Source: Phycisphaerae bacterium
Lineage (GTDB): Bacteria; Planctomycetota; Phycisphaerae; UBA1845
Length of the DNA: 32,393 bases
Assembly (NCBI GenBank): GCA_029260055.1
Contig: JAJDDX010000283.1
Span: 1-32,393 of the forward strand
Direction of reading: 5' to 3'
In this document: positions 17,501 through 24,466 of the stretch, one piece after another
Layout: every line of letters begins with the position of its first letter
Numbering within the stretch: position 1 is the stretch's first letter
Position numbers and translations under genes: made by a program
The notes under the pieces: model-generated
Seen by the model: the letters and a program-made list of their open reading frames with translations, nothing else
What the model was told of the DNA's origin: nothing
Databases searched by the model: none

Positions 17501-17703
17501 TCACGGCGGTCGTGCAGGCGTTCCAGGGGGACCAGCGGATACCGAAGGTCTGGTGCGATCTGCAAGGCGGAACGCAGACGCCTGAGATTCCGGACTTCTC
17601 CAACATTAGCTTCGGCGACATCGGTCTTGCGGTAGGTTGCTTCCAGGGTGAAGTCTATCCGTTCCCGCAGCCGTGTGAATGTCCGGGGCAGGCATGCCCG
17701 TGA
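14575..17703 (+). CDS. Exported parallel beta-helix, Cys-rich, dockerin-like protein (module 2)
   Basis: A 1042-residue exported protein with a clear signal peptide (residues 1-25: TVLLAILISCGVATACRAS) and a ribosome site GGAGAG just before the ATG. Residues about 26-500 form a right-handed parallel beta-helix of the kind seen in polymorphic outer-membrane and pectate-lyase-like proteins: repeated GGGM, CTF and GN motifs about 28-30 residues apart (for example GCTFADN, NCAFLGN, NCLFTGN). Residues 524-733 are Cys/Asp-rich and include five exact-length 31-residue units. Residues 734-1042 are nearly the same as the C-terminus of the module 1 protein, ending in two dockerin-like segments. It is divergent from the module 2 sigma gene, with 188 nt between the starts. 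I see no catalytic motif; surface display or binding is more likely than enzyme activity, but this is an inference. Confidence 0.88.
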   Translation: MQRGTTSTVLLAILISCGVATACRASTLYVDANAAGANDGSSWCDAFVALQDALAVAAAADGSINEIRVAQGVYKPDGGVGQTPGDRAATFHLLDGVALKGGYAGCGATDPDERDPAQFVSTLSGDLNGDDGPGPFDGNSENAFHVVTGSERYDTAIIDGFTITAGNAHGAFPDNEGGGMLNNVGNPTVTGCTFADNTAVNGAGMMNRGGSVPTITASTFVGNSADNDGGGIYNASSDPIVNNCAFLGNKATEGGTSYGGGMANYTASPSVTDCAFVGNSAGTSGGGMSNRERSYPTVRSCTFKGNTASSGGGGMCNLDLSSPAVINCIFTGNEGGTSGGGGMWNGIDSSPRVTNCLFTGNESLDESGGGGGMRNEVRSHPIVTNCTFYANLASIGGGMRSNDDCNPTVENCVFWQNVPDQIDDLAASVTTATYSCIQGGWPGLGNIDEDPLFVDPIGPDGIPGTEDDDLRLSPGSPCIDVGDNTVVDACLPDLDRNWRIVDGDGDEIPVVDMGPYEFGSTPLEECDDGALCTVDSCDPAIGCVYEALPAGTACGDPTDTDCDNPDTCDGFGHCVQNYEPDGFACGDPNDTDCDNPDTCDGTGQCLQNMEPDGAACGDPADTDCDHPDTCNGAGACLPNFEPAGTSCGDPATGECDGADSCDGLGSCLANNEPVGTPCGDPTDTDCDNPDTCDVAGTCLPNYEPPGTPCNDGEPCTLDDECQGDTPGTCAGEYVDADVDAVCDPLDNCRLYNPDQADCDENDIGDVCDIADHGRPRAEGRFDLAGTIVSCTSDDDCLVGLNPESQVYCVHPPNDPEGEGICYIQKNRYISIDPTPVAACALTARRVTLDVNGNGVYEPGIDVVIGWVGEPMELAITGPEPSPQLLARIVAEAAAHYRDWTRQHNGEPWVDPTVQVGDCEVSPGHTYFVQAIEQGADLADEASYSEVVVLKTTTLFGDVTGGAAGTPPDNICNFKDITAVVQAFQGDQRIPKVWCDLQGGTQTPEIPDFSNISFGDIGLAVGCFQGEVYPFPQPCECPGQACP
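16234..16698 (+). repeat. Five tandem 93-bp coding repeats (31-residue Cys/Asp-rich units)
   Basis: Units begin at 16234, 16327, 16420, 16513 and 16606, each exactly 93 bp. The consensus is close to CGDPTDTDCDNPDTCDG, then G.CL.N.EP.G. Four cysteines per unit suggest disulphide-stabilised modules, and the Asp spacing suggests calcium binding. A single similar unit is found in the module 1 protein near 10189. The fourth unit is the most divergent. Confidence 0.9.
16774..17703 (+). repeat. Long direct repeat, copy B: shared C-terminal module
   Basis: The second copy (930 bp) of the module at 10595-11536. The dockerin-like segments read GDVTGGAAGTPPDNICNFKD and FGDIGLAVGCFQGE. Confidence 0.85.
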
Positions 17704-17721
17704 TGTAGGCGCTCCAGGGGG

Positions 17722-17754
17722 CGGTGGCGCGTGTGGCTACGATCCGCGCCGCCG
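17722..17754. terminator. Possible terminator between convergent genes
   Basis: A 10-bp stem with one G-T pair (CGGTGGCGCG and CGCGCCGCCG) and a 13-nt loop follows the stop at 17703 and precedes the convergent kinase stop at 17827. There is no T-run. Confidence 0.35.
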
Positions 17755-17826
17755 GCTCCGCTCGGTGTCTTCGCGAAGCTCGATCGGGCCTAGTTCATAT
17801 ACGAGCGCGCGGTGTGGCGCCCCATG

Positions 17827-20049
17827 TCATGGCGACGGCTTGGTATGTTCGATAGTCGATGTCGGCTGTCTCGCCGCGGCATTTGGCGGTGGCAAATCGC
17901 CCAGGCGAAACGTATCCGGCGGGGGGAGTTCGGCATCGCTAAGCCAGTACGTATCCGTAACGGTGCGGGTGCCGCGCACGTTGTTCCCATGCTGATCGAT
18001 GACCCAACCGACAACTCCGTTGCCGTCGCGTTCTCGCACAACTACTTCGACATGAGAACCGGGCGCCCAGTGGCGATTCGTGGGCACGACGAGGTCGTAC
18101 AAGGACATCACTGGATATGTATCAAGTGGCAACACGAAGCGGTACCATTCCGCGCCTCCGCTCGTTCCGGGCTCCTGGTGATTCAGGAATTCTCGCGAAC
18201 GGTCATCCTGGCTCAATCGAAGAGCGAATACCACATTAGGCCTGTGGGGGCTTGCAATCGGTGTTCGGGCCCGGTGAGCAGGTGCGTTCGTGATTGCTGC
18301 CGCAACCAGCAGGCGCGCTTGCGGCATCCAGTACAGATGCCCCACGCTCCCATCGTGCCAGGTTTCGAATCGGACCCGTCCCCGGAGGTCATATACTCGA
18401 ATCGACCGCTGTGAGTATGCATGCGAGAAGACCACAACGACCTCGTCGCCGGGGCACTCGGCAAAGACATCGGCCACGACAAACGCCCGGTCCGGATTGA
18501 ATCCGGCCCCGTCCTTGGCGCCCGCACCGCCCGGTAGATCCTCATCTAGAACCTCGGAACACCACAGCGGATCGTCCAAACCACGACTGGTGTCGAACGC
18601 ACATAGCTTCCCGCGATGAGGTCCGTAGTATTTTGAGCCGAACCCCACGATCGCGAGCAGCCTACCGCCGGACTCGCGAGGCTGCCTCACGAGATGTGCG
18701 AACGCAATGCTATTTTTCTCATCGGACCCCCACGCATGCAAGGTCTTGCCGCTGCGGGCAAGAAGCCGTGCCCATCGATTCGCGTCGGCTACTTCCACGC
18801 GGGAAGGGCGCGCGTCGAGAAAACGCACCGCCGAGACCGTCCCAACTGCGATACAAGCGGCAATGAACATGCAGCCTGCCGCCGTTGTTACGTAGGGGTG
18901 TCGGCGCACCCACCGTGTCACCCGCGTTGTCACGGTCGGCGACTTGGCGTCGATGGGCTCGCCGCTCAAGTAAGCCCTCAAGTCACGCGCTAGGTCGGCG
19001 GCGGACTGATACCGTCTCGCTCGATCCCGTTCCATGGCACGGAGTAGGATGAGCTCAAGGTCACCCTTCAGTTTCTTCCTTATCGTGCCGGGGCGGACCG
19101 GATGGGCCTCGCAAACCGTTCGGATCGCGGAGTGGATACTCGACTCAGATACCTCGTACGGCAGCCTTCGGCAAAGCAGTTCGTATAGCATGATGCCGAG
19201 CGAGTACACGTCGGTGCGAGTGTCGAGATTAAGAGGGTCGGCTTCGCACTGCTCGGGGCTCATGTACTGGAGAGTTCCAACTAGTTGCCCGACGTCCGTC
19301 TGGAGGGTGGTGACGGCGATGTCGGAATCGGTAATGCGCGCGACGCCAAAGTCTATGATCTTGACGTGGCCGTCAGAGTCAACCAGGACATTCCCCGGCT
19401 TCAAGTCGCGGTGGATGATGCCCTTTTGATGTCCATGGTGCACGGCATCGCAGGCCTGAACGAACAAGGACACCCTCGCGCGAATGTCGATCTTTCTTTC
19501 CTCGACGTAACTCGTGATCGGAAGTGCACCGGGAACATGCTCCATGGCGAAGTATGGTACCGCGACCCCTGGCGCCTTCGGATGCTCGAACGTACCGGCT
19601 TCATAGACCTGCGCGATATTGGCGTGCCGCAAATGCCCGAGGATTAGCGACTCATGCTCGAAGTGCCGGAGCGCGTAGCGTGACGTGATCCCGGACCGGA
19701 CCGCCTTAAGGGCGACACGTCGCCTTGGGTTTTCCTGCTCCGCTTCGTAGACGTTCCCCATCCCGCCGGTGGCGATGACGCCCTTGATCACAAACGAACC
19801 AACGCGCGTGCCGATCAGTGTTTCGGCGCCCATCGTCGCCTCTAGAGCGTTATCCTCGGCTCGCGTCTCAGGTGGCCGCATGAAGTTGTCGGCAGCGCGG
19901 TTATCGTGCTCCATTAGAGACAGGAGCTCTGCCTGCAAGTCGAGATCGCCATCACAGGCCTCAACCACGGCAGCCCTCCGCTGCCCCGCCGGCAGGGTCG
20001 TGAGTTCATCGAAGAGCTGACGGATGCGATGCGACTGATCTGAACTCAT
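17827..20049 (-). CDS. Transmembrane Ser/Thr protein kinase with unfamiliar C-terminal domain (module 3 kinase)
   Basis: A 740-residue kinase whose ATG overlaps the stop of the sigma gene by 4 nt (ATGA), the tightest coupling of the three modules. Residues 1-60 are the shared N-terminal domain (HRIRQLFDELTTLPAGQR). The kinase domain spans about 85-360: IATGGMGNVYEA loop, Lys115, HRDLKPGN with Asp215, DFG at 233-235, SPEQ in the activation segment. A membrane helix lies at about 388-408. Residues about 415-715 are a putative extracytoplasmic domain matching that of the module 2 kinase (IRVYDLRGRVRFETWHDG, LYWMPQARLLV, WYRFVLPLD, LGDLPPP), followed by a short disordered Pro/Thr-rich tail that the module 2 kinase lacks. 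All catalytic residues are present. Control of the partner sigma factor is inferred from gene order. Confidence 0.93.
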   Translation of the reverse strand: MSSDQSHRIRQLFDELTTLPAGQRRAAVVEACDGDLDLQAELLSLMEHDNRAADNFMRPPETRAEDNALEATMGAETLIGTRVGSFVIKGVIATGGMGNVYEAEQENPRRRVALKAVRSGITSRYALRHFEHESLILGHLRHANIAQVYEAGTFEHPKAPGVAVPYFAMEHVPGALPITSYVEERKIDIRARVSLFVQACDAVHHGHQKGIIHRDLKPGNVLVDSDGHVKIIDFGVARITDSDIAVTTLQTDVGQLVGTLQYMSPEQCEADPLNLDTRTDVYSLGIMLYELLCRRLPYEVSESSIHSAIRTVCEAHPVRPGTIRKKLKGDLELILLRAMERDRARRYQSAADLARDLRAYLSGEPIDAKSPTVTTRVTRWVRRHPYVTTAAGCMFIAACIAVGTVSAVRFLDARPSRVEVADANRWARLLARSGKTLHAWGSDEKNSIAFAHLVRQPRESGGRLLAIVGFGSKYYGPHRGKLCAFDTSRGLDDPLWCSEVLDEDLPGGAGAKDGAGFNPDRAFVVADVFAECPGDEVVVVFSHAYSQRSIRVYDLRGRVRFETWHDGSVGHLYWMPQARLLVAAAITNAPAHRARTPIASPHRPNVVFALRLSQDDRSREFLNHQEPGTSGGAEWYRFVLPLDTYPVMSLYDLVVPTNRHWAPGSHVEVVVRERDGNGVVGWVIDQHGNNVRGTRTVTDTYWLSDAELPPPDTFRLGDLPPPNAAARQPTSTIEHTKPSP

Positions 20050-20642
20050 GGATCCGCTGACACGAAACGTGTATCACCCTTTGACAGTTCCCGGTGAAGC
20101 CAAGCGCGCGCGAGTCGCCAATCGACTTGGACGGTCCGGCGGGAAACACCCAACACCGTCGCCACCTCACCTTCAGTCAGCCCGGCGAAATAGCGGAGTA
20201 GGACCACTTCGGCTTGGCGCGCATCTTCCTGCTCCAGCCGGCCCAGGGCGTCGCTTACCGCCAGTAACTCCACCGGATCCTGATCGGACACGGCAAGGTC
20301 ATCGACTGTCTCCGCACGTCTGTGGTTGCCTCCACGCTTGAGGCGGTTCCTCCTACGTACGTCATCTACTCGGATTTGGCGCATCGCTCGTGCGGCCGCT
20401 CCAAAGAAATGCCGCCGACTCGTCCAATCCGTGGGGTGTTCGCCGAACAGGCGGAAGAACGCTTCGTGGACAAGAACCGTGGGCTGAAGCGTCTGCCCCG
20501 CATGCGCCGCGCCAAGCTGCCGTTGAGCCAGCCGGCGCAGTTCTCCGTAGATCACAGTCCAGAGCTGTTGCCTTGCGCCTTCATCGCCATCGCTCGCCGC
20601 CGCCAGGAGGCGAGTCACAGGTACGTCAACAGGTCCTTTCAT
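20046..20642 (-). CDS. ECF-type RNA polymerase sigma factor, Sigma70_ECF/TIGR02999-like (module 3 sigma)
   Basis: A 198-residue ECF sigma factor, paralogous to the other two. It starts MKGPVDVPVTRLL with GAGG 6 nt before the ATG at 20642, and there is no longer frame to confuse the start. Region 2 contains YGELRRLAQRQLGAAH, TLQPTVLVHEAFFRLF and VDDVRRRNRLKRGG; region 4 contains GEVATVLGVSRRTVQVDWR, then AWLHRELSKGD. The conserved Ala in TLQPTALVHE is Val here, and DDARKRKRLKR is changed to DDVRRRNRLKR, so it is the most divergent of the three. The stop codon overlaps the kinase start. It lies divergent from the kelch protein gene, with 264 nt between starts. Confidence 0.92.
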   Translation of the reverse strand: MKGPVDVPVTRLLAAASDGDEGARQQLWTVIYGELRRLAQRQLGAAHAGQTLQPTVLVHEAFFRLFGEHPTDWTSRRHFFGAAARAMRQIRVDDVRRRNRLKRGGNHRRAETVDDLAVSDQDPVELLAVSDALGRLEQEDARQAEVVLLRYFAGLTEGEVATVLGVSRRTVQVDWRLARAWLHRELSKGDTRFVSADP

Positions 20643-20668
20643 GCCACCCTCATGTCCTACTTATCTTC

Positions 20669-20685
20669 TCGACTCAATAGTAGCA
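20669..20685 (-). promoter_or_regulatory. Possible promoter element of the module 3 sigma/kinase operon
   Basis: On the minus strand an extended -10 type sequence, TGCTACTAT (20677-20685), runs into TTGAGTCGA (20669-20677). The second element is the same TTGARTCGA motif that holds the -35 box of modules 1 and 2, but there is no matching -10 box 17 nt downstream here. Confidence 0.3.
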
Positions 20686-20906
20686 GATTGTGTCCTGTGG
20701 GTGCACTTGTTTTCCAGGACTGGGTCGCCGAGACCGGGTGCCATGCCCAGTGCGCTGCCGGTTGCTGCGGTGCGAGCCCGCCCTGCGCCGTGGATAGGGC
20801 CATGGTCTTTCTCAAACACCCTGCGCTTCGCAAGGCCAGAAGGCGTACGTGTTCCCGGTAGATTCTCGGTTTCGACTTACGACTTCAGAAAAGAAGGAGA
20901 GAAAAG

Positions 20907-21995
20907 ATGCAGCTTTCGCGCCTGACAATTCTCGTTTCGGCTTTCAGCACCCTTGCATGTTGCCTGCATGGCTCGACATCCCGGGCCGCGTGCCAGGATA
21001 GTTGGTCTCCTGAGCCACCGTTAAACGAGGCCAGGCACTTCCTTGGCGCCTGCACGGCGCCGTGCGGTGATATTTATGCGATCGGGGGCGGGGCAGGTAT
21101 GACGCGGGTCGCCACTGTGGAGCGGCTCGCCTACGATGGCGAGAATTACGCTGCCTCGTGGGAGACACTGCCCGATATGCCTACCGCTCGGACGCAGCCT
21201 TCCGTGGTCTGTACAAACGGCTTCATCTATGTGATCGGCGGAAACGACGGTGCCGCATCCGATTCGGTGGATCGGTACGATCTCTGGACGGAGACCTGGA
21301 GCGCGATCGAACCCCTCAACCTGGGGCGCAGCAACGCTGGCGCGACGATCGATCCGTACGGGCGAATCTGGGTCATCGGCGGAAACGTCGGCGGCTACAC
21401 TACGACCGTCGAAATCTACGACCCCGCGAGACCTTCGGACGGCTGGGTGTTCGGGCCGGACCTAGTGACCCCGCGCGGTTACGCTGGCGCTTTCACTGAT
21501 AGCCTCGGTCGGATCTGGGCGATCGGCGGGAGTACTACCGGACCATCACATACCTCGTCGATCGAGCGAATCGACTCCTGCGGTGGCGGCTGGGAGGTTC
21601 TTGGCCTCGAGGTCCCCGGTGGCGTTTCGCAGACCGACTACTCCGTCCTTGGCGAAGACCAGAAGGCCTACATCGTGGGCGGGTGGATGCCGGGAGGCAG
21701 CAACCGTGTCCTCCAGCTCGACTCTGTCACAGAACGGTGGTTGGAGTGCACGCCGATCAGCCAGTCTGTCAACGGGCCAGCCCTCACGCTCGGCGCCAAC
21801 GGACGCATCTTTAGGATTGCCGGGCACACCGGGAGCAGCACATCGCAGTCGATGGTGGAGTCTCTTGACACAAGGTCTCCGCCGGTTGGCGCTGTACCGG
21901 CAGTCTCCGATTGGGGCGTCGCAATCATGGCCCTTCTGGTCCTCGGCGCTGCGACTGTTTCGTTCCGCCGTCTAAGGACGACGGCAATCGCCTAG
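20907..21995 (+). CDS. Exported kelch-repeat protein with IPTL-CTERM-like sorting tail (module 3)
   Basis: A 362-residue exported protein. The ribosome site AAGGAGAG lies just before the ATG. Residues 1-28 form a signal peptide (LTILVSAFSTLACC, cleavage probably near SRAA). Residues about 35-320 contain about six kelch repeats, each with a diglycine (YAIGGG, YVIGGN, WVIGGN, WAIGGS, YIVGGW, FRIAGH), which would close a six-bladed beta-propeller. The tail (residues about 328-362) has VPAVSDWGVAIMALLVLG, then a hydrophobic helix and FRRLR, closely resembling the IPTL-CTERM signal used for sorting by an archaeo/exosortase-type system; no sortase gene is in the window. It occupies the same position relative to its sigma/kinase operon as the large proteins in modules 1 and 2, but lacks their dockerin-like block. 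Confidence 0.9.
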   Translation: MQLSRLTILVSAFSTLACCLHGSTSRAACQDSWSPEPPLNEARHFLGACTAPCGDIYAIGGGAGMTRVATVERLAYDGENYAASWETLPDMPTARTQPSVVCTNGFIYVIGGNDGAASDSVDRYDLWTETWSAIEPLNLGRSNAGATIDPYGRIWVIGGNVGGYTTTVEIYDPARPSDGWVFGPDLVTPRGYAGAFTDSLGRIWAIGGSTTGPSHTSSIERIDSCGGGWEVLGLEVPGGVSQTDYSVLGEDQKAYIVGGWMPGGSNRVLQLDSVTERWLECTPISQSVNGPALTLGANGRIFRIAGHTGSSTSQSMVESLDTRSPPVGAVPAVSDWGVAIMALLVLGAATVSFRRLRTTAIA

Positions 21996-22233
21996 CGAAG
22001 GAGCTGGATTGTTGGGGCAGGCGTTGGCCGGACTGGCCCGAAAAACCACGGTTCGCCGCACGGATGTAAACGGTCGTTCCGCTGACCGGCCGAGTCGCGT
22101 GCCTGCGATCCGTCGTGGGCACGTGTCTGGCCGGTTTCGGCCGGCACGCCCGTTCGACTCCTGTTCACCTCCTGCGGGTCGCCACGAGTTCCGGTGGGCT
22201 TGGCAGAAACTCCAACTGGAAAGGTCCGCGGCG
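21996..22233. other. Intergenic stretch after the kelch gene, nothing clear
   Basis: No convincing gene or RNA. Short inverted repeats around GGCCGG occur near 22023-22040 and 22120-22140 but are too short to call terminators. Confidence 0.4.
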
Positions 22234-22455
22234 TTAGCACTGACGCGCGAGCCGCTCGGCGAGCCCCAGCACGGCCTGCAGGTCGGCTTCGTCCAAGCCT
22301 ACGCAGACCGCGATCAGGTCATGGAGTAGGGGGGCACTCCTGGCGCAAGTGCCACCGGGAGTGTCACCGGGGTCCGAGCCAGGTGCCAGATCGGCGTTTT
22401 CACTAGCGCCAGAGCGGTTCCGTGCAGGCGGAGCGCCTCCCTTACAAGGAGGAAG
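22234..22455 (-). pseudogene. Reading-frame remnant, possible C-terminal tail of a recombinase or other protein
   Basis: A minus-strand frame of 73 codons without a start, ending in TAA at 22234-22236. Its last part, LLHDLIAVCVGLDEADLQAV followed by LGLAERLARQC, has coding-like codon choice and helix-like pattern, like the end of a real protein. It emerges from the antisense strand of the tRNA fragment, where an in-frame TGA (22456-22458) separates it from AIQDLNL. Integrase genes of elements that use tRNA genes often end beside or across the attachment site, so this may be a severed integrase tail. The identification is a guess. Confidence 0.3.
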
Positions 22456-22482
22456 TCACAGGTTCAAGTCCTGTATCGCCCA
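22431..22482 (+). other. Putative attachment site: 3' fragment of a tRNA-Val(UAC) gene
   Basis: The 52 nt fold as the 3' part of a tRNA: anticodon stem CCTCC/GGAGG, loop CTTACAA with anticodon TAC (22443-22445), variable AAGTC, T stem ACAGG/CCTGT with loop TTCAAGT, acceptor strand ATCGCCC and discriminator A. The expected 5' acceptor strand GGGCGAT and most of the D arm are absent upstream, so it cannot be a working tRNA gene. Such displaced 3' ends mark the far end (attR) of elements integrated into tRNA genes. From its orientation the element would lie to the left. Confidence 0.75.
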
Positions 22483-22527
22483 GTCTTGGCTGGTGGTCTG
22501 ACCGGTCCCGAAGGGCGCGACGCGGCG

Positions 22528-24408
22528 TTACCCCCCTGTCCGGATGCGCTCGGTGGCTTCGAGGGCGGCCTTCGCATCAGCGTGCCCCGGGCTCAGCACG
22601 AGGGCCTGTCGGAACGCGGCGATGGCCTCATCGTAACGCCTTGCCGTCCCGAGCGTCTTTCCCAAATCAACACGAATGTTCGCGACGTTGGGCGCGAGTT
22701 TGACGGCTGACTCATAGGCTTCGATGGCCTCATCGAGATCGCCCCGCCGCCGAAGCGCGAGCCCTAAGTTTGCATAGACACCCGCGTGGTTCACCTCGAA
22801 ATCGATGGCCTTCCTGAAATGATGGATCGCCTCATCCACACGACCGAGGTTGAGCAGCAAAACGGCCATGTTGCTGTGCGTGGCGGCAAGGTCCGGCTTC
22901 AACGCCAAGGCGGCATTGTAGTGCTCCAAGGCTTCGTCTCTCTTCTGCTGCCGCGTGAGCACAATGGCGAGGTTGTTGTGCGCGTCCGGATCGTTCGGAT
23001 GAAGCCGAAGCGTTTCGCGATTGTGCTTGGCCGCGGCCTCCAACTCGCCGCGAGCCTCCAGAATTTTCGCCAAATTGTGGTGTGCAAGCCACGCGTCCGG
23101 ATTCCGCGCGAGCGTATCGCGCCACAGCGTCTCGATATCTCTATAGATCATCCCCTGTCGCGCCGTTAGAACGACAAGGACGAGCAAAACCACGCCCTTC
23201 GCCAGCGCGGGCACGACGGGTGCCTTGGACGCCTCTTTGGCGGCCGCTTTCCTGCCGCGGCCGCGCGCCGGAGCCGGTGACCTGCTAGCGAAGCGATCGA
23301 GCGCTTTCGATAGCAGAGCCGCGATCAGTACGATCGGCCCGATGCTCGCGAGATACTGAAAGTGATCCGCCACGAACGAATATCGGAACGGATAGACGTC
23401 AATGAAGCCCAGCGCCGGAACCAGCGTGCCGCCGAAGAATAGCGCGGCGGTAAGCGGGCCGCGCCCGATCCGGCGTTGTAGTACGCGTAGTACCGTGAGC
23501 AAAACGACTACCGCGGCAGGGAACAGGTACTGCCACCAAACCGCCTGACTGATGTCCCAGCGCGGATAGACGAACATCAGCGGGAAAGGCAAGACGAGCT
23601 TGCCCAGGTAGAACCACGCCGCCCGCCCGGCGACGAGGGTTCGTTCGATGCCCGTCAACGTCCAATCGCGACCCTCGGCGCCCACGTGGTGGCGCTCCAA
23701 CCAGACGGTCAGTGCGGCTGTCGCAAGCCCGATCGCGAGCATTGGCACGATCGCGAGCACTTCGCGCCTTGGCAGCGTCCCGCGCTTCCACCAGTAGATC
23801 AGAAGAATGGCAGCCGGCAGCGAACAAGTGACCGTCTTGCTCAGCAGGGCGCATATGAACAGGACGAGTGCTAGCCAATACATGCCGAACCGACGAGGTC
23901 CGCCTCGTTCGCCTGCGTCGATTGGCGCGAAACGAAGAAACGCCGTCAAGCTGGCGAGGTAGAAGACTCCGGAGAGCACGTTCTTGCGTTCCGTGATCCA
24001 CGCGACCGATTCGACATGCACGGGGTGCAGCGCGAAGATCGCGGCTGCCAGCCACGCGCCGGGCACCGACAACTTGCGAAGTAGGAACCAAAGAAGCACG
24101 GCGCTAAGCGCATGGAGAACGACGTTGATGAAGTGATAGCCTGCCGGCGAGGCGCCCCACGTTTGGTACTCCAACCAGAAGGTCGTGAACACCATCGGGT
24201 AGTATTGCGGCGTGGCCCCGATTTCGAACCAGATTCGCCCAAGCCCGTCGAAGGACCGTAGCGTGTCGTTCTGTGTGACGTATGCGTCGTCGTCCCAGAT
24301 GAACCCGCCGCGCATGGCAGTGCTGTAGGCGACCACGCACGCCAGGCCGATCAACCCGATGCCCAGTAGCGTTCGTGTCGAGGGTTTGCTCATGTGGGGT
24401 GTCGCCAC
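22528..24408 (-). CDS. Multi-spanning membrane protein with C-terminal TPRs, TMTC-like
   Basis: A 626-residue protein. Residues 1-400 contain about ten membrane helices. The first extracytoplasmic loop carries GGFIWDDDAYVTQN, with the acidic pair typical of GT-C type glycosyltransferase folds, and HPVHVESVAWITERKNVLSG follows near residues 120-140. Residues about 430-620 are six TPRs (NPDAWLAHHNLAKILEARGE type). This layout matches bacterial relatives of eukaryotic TMTC O-mannosyltransferases, so a lipid-linked sugar transferase is possible, but substrate and activity are unknown. I use the GTG at 24408, which has GAGG at a good distance; an ATG five codons later (24393) has no ribosome site. 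It follows the CAP gene by 58 nt on the same strand and is likely in that operon. It is the first gene to the right of the tRNA scar. Confidence 0.85.
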   Translation of the reverse strand: MATPHMSKPSTRTLLGIGLIGLACVVAYSTAMRGGFIWDDDAYVTQNDTLRSFDGLGRIWFEIGATPQYYPMVFTTFWLEYQTWGASPAGYHFINVVLHALSAVLLWFLLRKLSVPGAWLAAAIFALHPVHVESVAWITERKNVLSGVFYLASLTAFLRFAPIDAGERGGPRRFGMYWLALVLFICALLSKTVTCSLPAAILLIYWWKRGTLPRREVLAIVPMLAIGLATAALTVWLERHHVGAEGRDWTLTGIERTLVAGRAAWFYLGKLVLPFPLMFVYPRWDISQAVWWQYLFPAAVVVLLTVLRVLQRRIGRGPLTAALFFGGTLVPALGFIDVYPFRYSFVADHFQYLASIGPIVLIAALLSKALDRFASRSPAPARGRGRKAAAKEASKAPVVPALAKGVVLLVLVVLTARQGMIYRDIETLWRDTLARNPDAWLAHHNLAKILEARGELEAAAKHNRETLRLHPNDPDAHNNLAIVLTRQQKRDEALEHYNAALALKPDLAATHSNMAVLLLNLGRVDEAIHHFRKAIDFEVNHAGVYANLGLALRRRGDLDEAIEAYESAVKLAPNVANIRVDLGKTLGTARRYDEAIAAFRQALVLSPGHADAKAALEATERIRTGG

Positions 24409-24466
24409 GGAGCGCCTCGGGAAATGACGGTCCCCTGGAACGCTCCTGCCTGTCTTGACGTGGCGG

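Noticed and set aside
22381-22482. Complete tRNA-Val gene
   Set aside because: No sequence upstream pairs with the 3' acceptor strand ATCGCCC, and the first half of the D arm is missing.
22422-22703. Plus-strand frame starting MQAERLPYKEEVTGSSPVSP
   Set aside because: It is the translation of the tRNA-Val fragment running into the antisense of the TPR gene; such peptides are a known annotation artefact.
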